5,875 nucleotides of DNA, taken from positions 1 through 5,875 of the forward strand of contig JBBQVP010000242.1 in NCBI GenBank assembly GCA_038211455.1. The letters run 5' to 3'. Within the stretch, counting starts at the first letter, position 1. Every line of letters begins with the position of its first letter. Made by a program: the position numbers and the translations under genes. Source of the stretch: SZAS-79 sp038211455 (lineage in GTDB: Bacteria; Pseudomonadota; Gammaproteobacteria; Burkholderiales; SG8-39). Positions 5,347-5,875 of the stretch are shown in pieces. The notes under the pieces are model-generated. The model searched no databases. It was not told the origin of the DNA and was given only the letters and a program-made list of their open reading frames with translations.

Positions 5347-5875
5347 GGTGAGCCTCCGGTCTTCGTGGGCGAGGGCAGCACGAAGCGCAGGAAATAGTCC
5401 ATCGCGCTCGCGGTCTTGTTCTGGTTCACGGCGTTGGCCGGGTCCACGCCTTTGGGGCAGACCTCGGAGCAGTAACCGACCGCGGTGCAACTCCACACGC
5501 CCTCTTCCGCATGCACGAGCGGCATGCGCTGCGCACTTCCGCCGTCGCGCGAATCGGCGTTGTAGCGGTGCAGCAGCGCGAGGATCCCGGGGCCGGTGAA
5601 CTCCGGATCGAGACCGAACTGCGGGCAGGCCGAGTAGCACAGCATGCAGTTGATGCACGAACTGAACTGCTCGTACTTTGCCAGCTGCTGCGGGGTCTGC
5701 AGGTACTCGCCCTCGGACAGCGTGCGTGGCTCCTTCGGGATGATGTAGGGCTTGATGCCTTCGAGCTTCTTGACGAAGCCGCCGACCGACACCATCAGGT
5801 CGCGCTCGATAGGGAAATGCGCCAGCGCCTCGACGCGCAGTTTGCCGGGGTAATACTCGCGCAGGAAGGTCTTGC
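5343..5875 (-). CDS. frdB: Fumarate reductase iron-sulfur subunit FrdB, C-terminal part (5' end outside window)
   Basis: FrdB carries electrons between the quinone site and the flavin in FrdA. The window holds the last 176 residues. The frame is open to the right edge, so the internal Met at 5795 is not the start. The fragment begins KTFLREYYPGKLRVEALA and continues FPIERDL (20-26), a stretch typical of FrdB. The alpha-helical ferredoxin domain has CINCMLCYSACP (73-84), with Cys73, 76, 79 and 83, and later Cys129, Cys135 and Cys139 in SCTAVGYCSEVCP. The spacing equals that of E. coli FrdB: Cys73/76/79/139 should bind the 4Fe-4S cluster and Cys83/129/135 the 3Fe-4S cluster. The N-terminal 2Fe-2S domain lies outside the window. 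The stop overlaps the frdC GTG. The usual frdABCD order predicts frdA just beyond the right edge. Confidence 0.96.
   Translation of the reverse strand, partial: KTFLREYYPGKLRVEALAHFPIERDLMVSVGGFVKKLEGIKPYIIPKEPRTLSEGEYLQTPQQLAKYEQFSSCINCMLCYSACPQFGLDPEFTGPGILALLHRYNADSRDGGSAQRMPLVHAEEGVWSCTAVGYCSEVCPKGVDPANAVNQNKTASAMDYFLRFVLPSPTKTGGSP
5353..5357 (-). promoter_or_regulatory. Ribosome binding site deciding the GTG start of frdC
   Basis: The complement reads GGAGG here, 6 bases before the GTG at 5346-5344 and inside the 3' end of frdB. The ideal spacing, together with homology of the N-terminus, fixes the frdC start at GTG rather than at the later ATG. Confidence 0.75.

Noticed and set aside
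4954..5658. Longer frdC reading frame starting at 5658
   Set aside because: The extra 104 codons overlap the cysteine-rich frdB coding sequence in another frame and show no homology; the GTG at 5346 with GGAGG gives the normal FrdC length.

Overview
The window is a GC-rich (by eye) bacterial chromosomal segment. Its best-recognised proteins (FrdB/FrdC/FrdD, a YffB-type ArsC-like protein, TadA) resemble E. coli-type proteobacterial versions, so a high-GC gamma- or betaproteobacterium is most likely. No finer placement is possible from the sequence alone. No mobile element, CRISPR array, rRNA or tRNA was seen.

Layout: two genes run on the + strand at the left. The first is the 3' part of an alpha/beta-hydrolase (2-532). 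It is followed after 24 bases by a putative lipoprotein of the COG4798 SAM-dependent methyltransferase type (557-1414). They converge on a long minus-strand block that fills 1515-5875. A 100-base AT-richer gap (1415-1514) separates the two groups and holds only a weak terminator-like inverted repeat.

The minus-strand block reads, in transcription order: frdB (C-terminal 176 residues, cut by the window edge), frdC, frdD, a yffB-like ArsC/Spx-family reductase, tadA, a YkuD-type L,D-transpeptidase without a signal peptide, and a ThDP-dependent enzyme related to benzoylformate decarboxylase. Four of the six junctions are 4-base start/stop overlaps (ATGA or GTGA), one gap is 9 bases, and the largest gap (frdD/yffB) is 70 bases. 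This looks like one long transcription unit or two closely spaced ones.

How the genes work together: frdBCD, presumably with frdA beyond the right edge, encode a membrane fumarate reductase / succinate:quinone oxidoreductase of the heme-free E. coli type. The remaining genes (thiol reductase, tRNA editing, peptidoglycan cross-linking fold, 2-oxo-acid decarboxylase fold) share no obvious pathway, so the block looks like housekeeping genes packed for co-expression rather than a dedicated system. The points most worth a second look are the ThDP enzyme with an altered active-site histidine, the lipobox on a methyltransferase, and the leaderless YkuD protein translationally coupled to tadA. I do not see clear evidence for a wholly new system.
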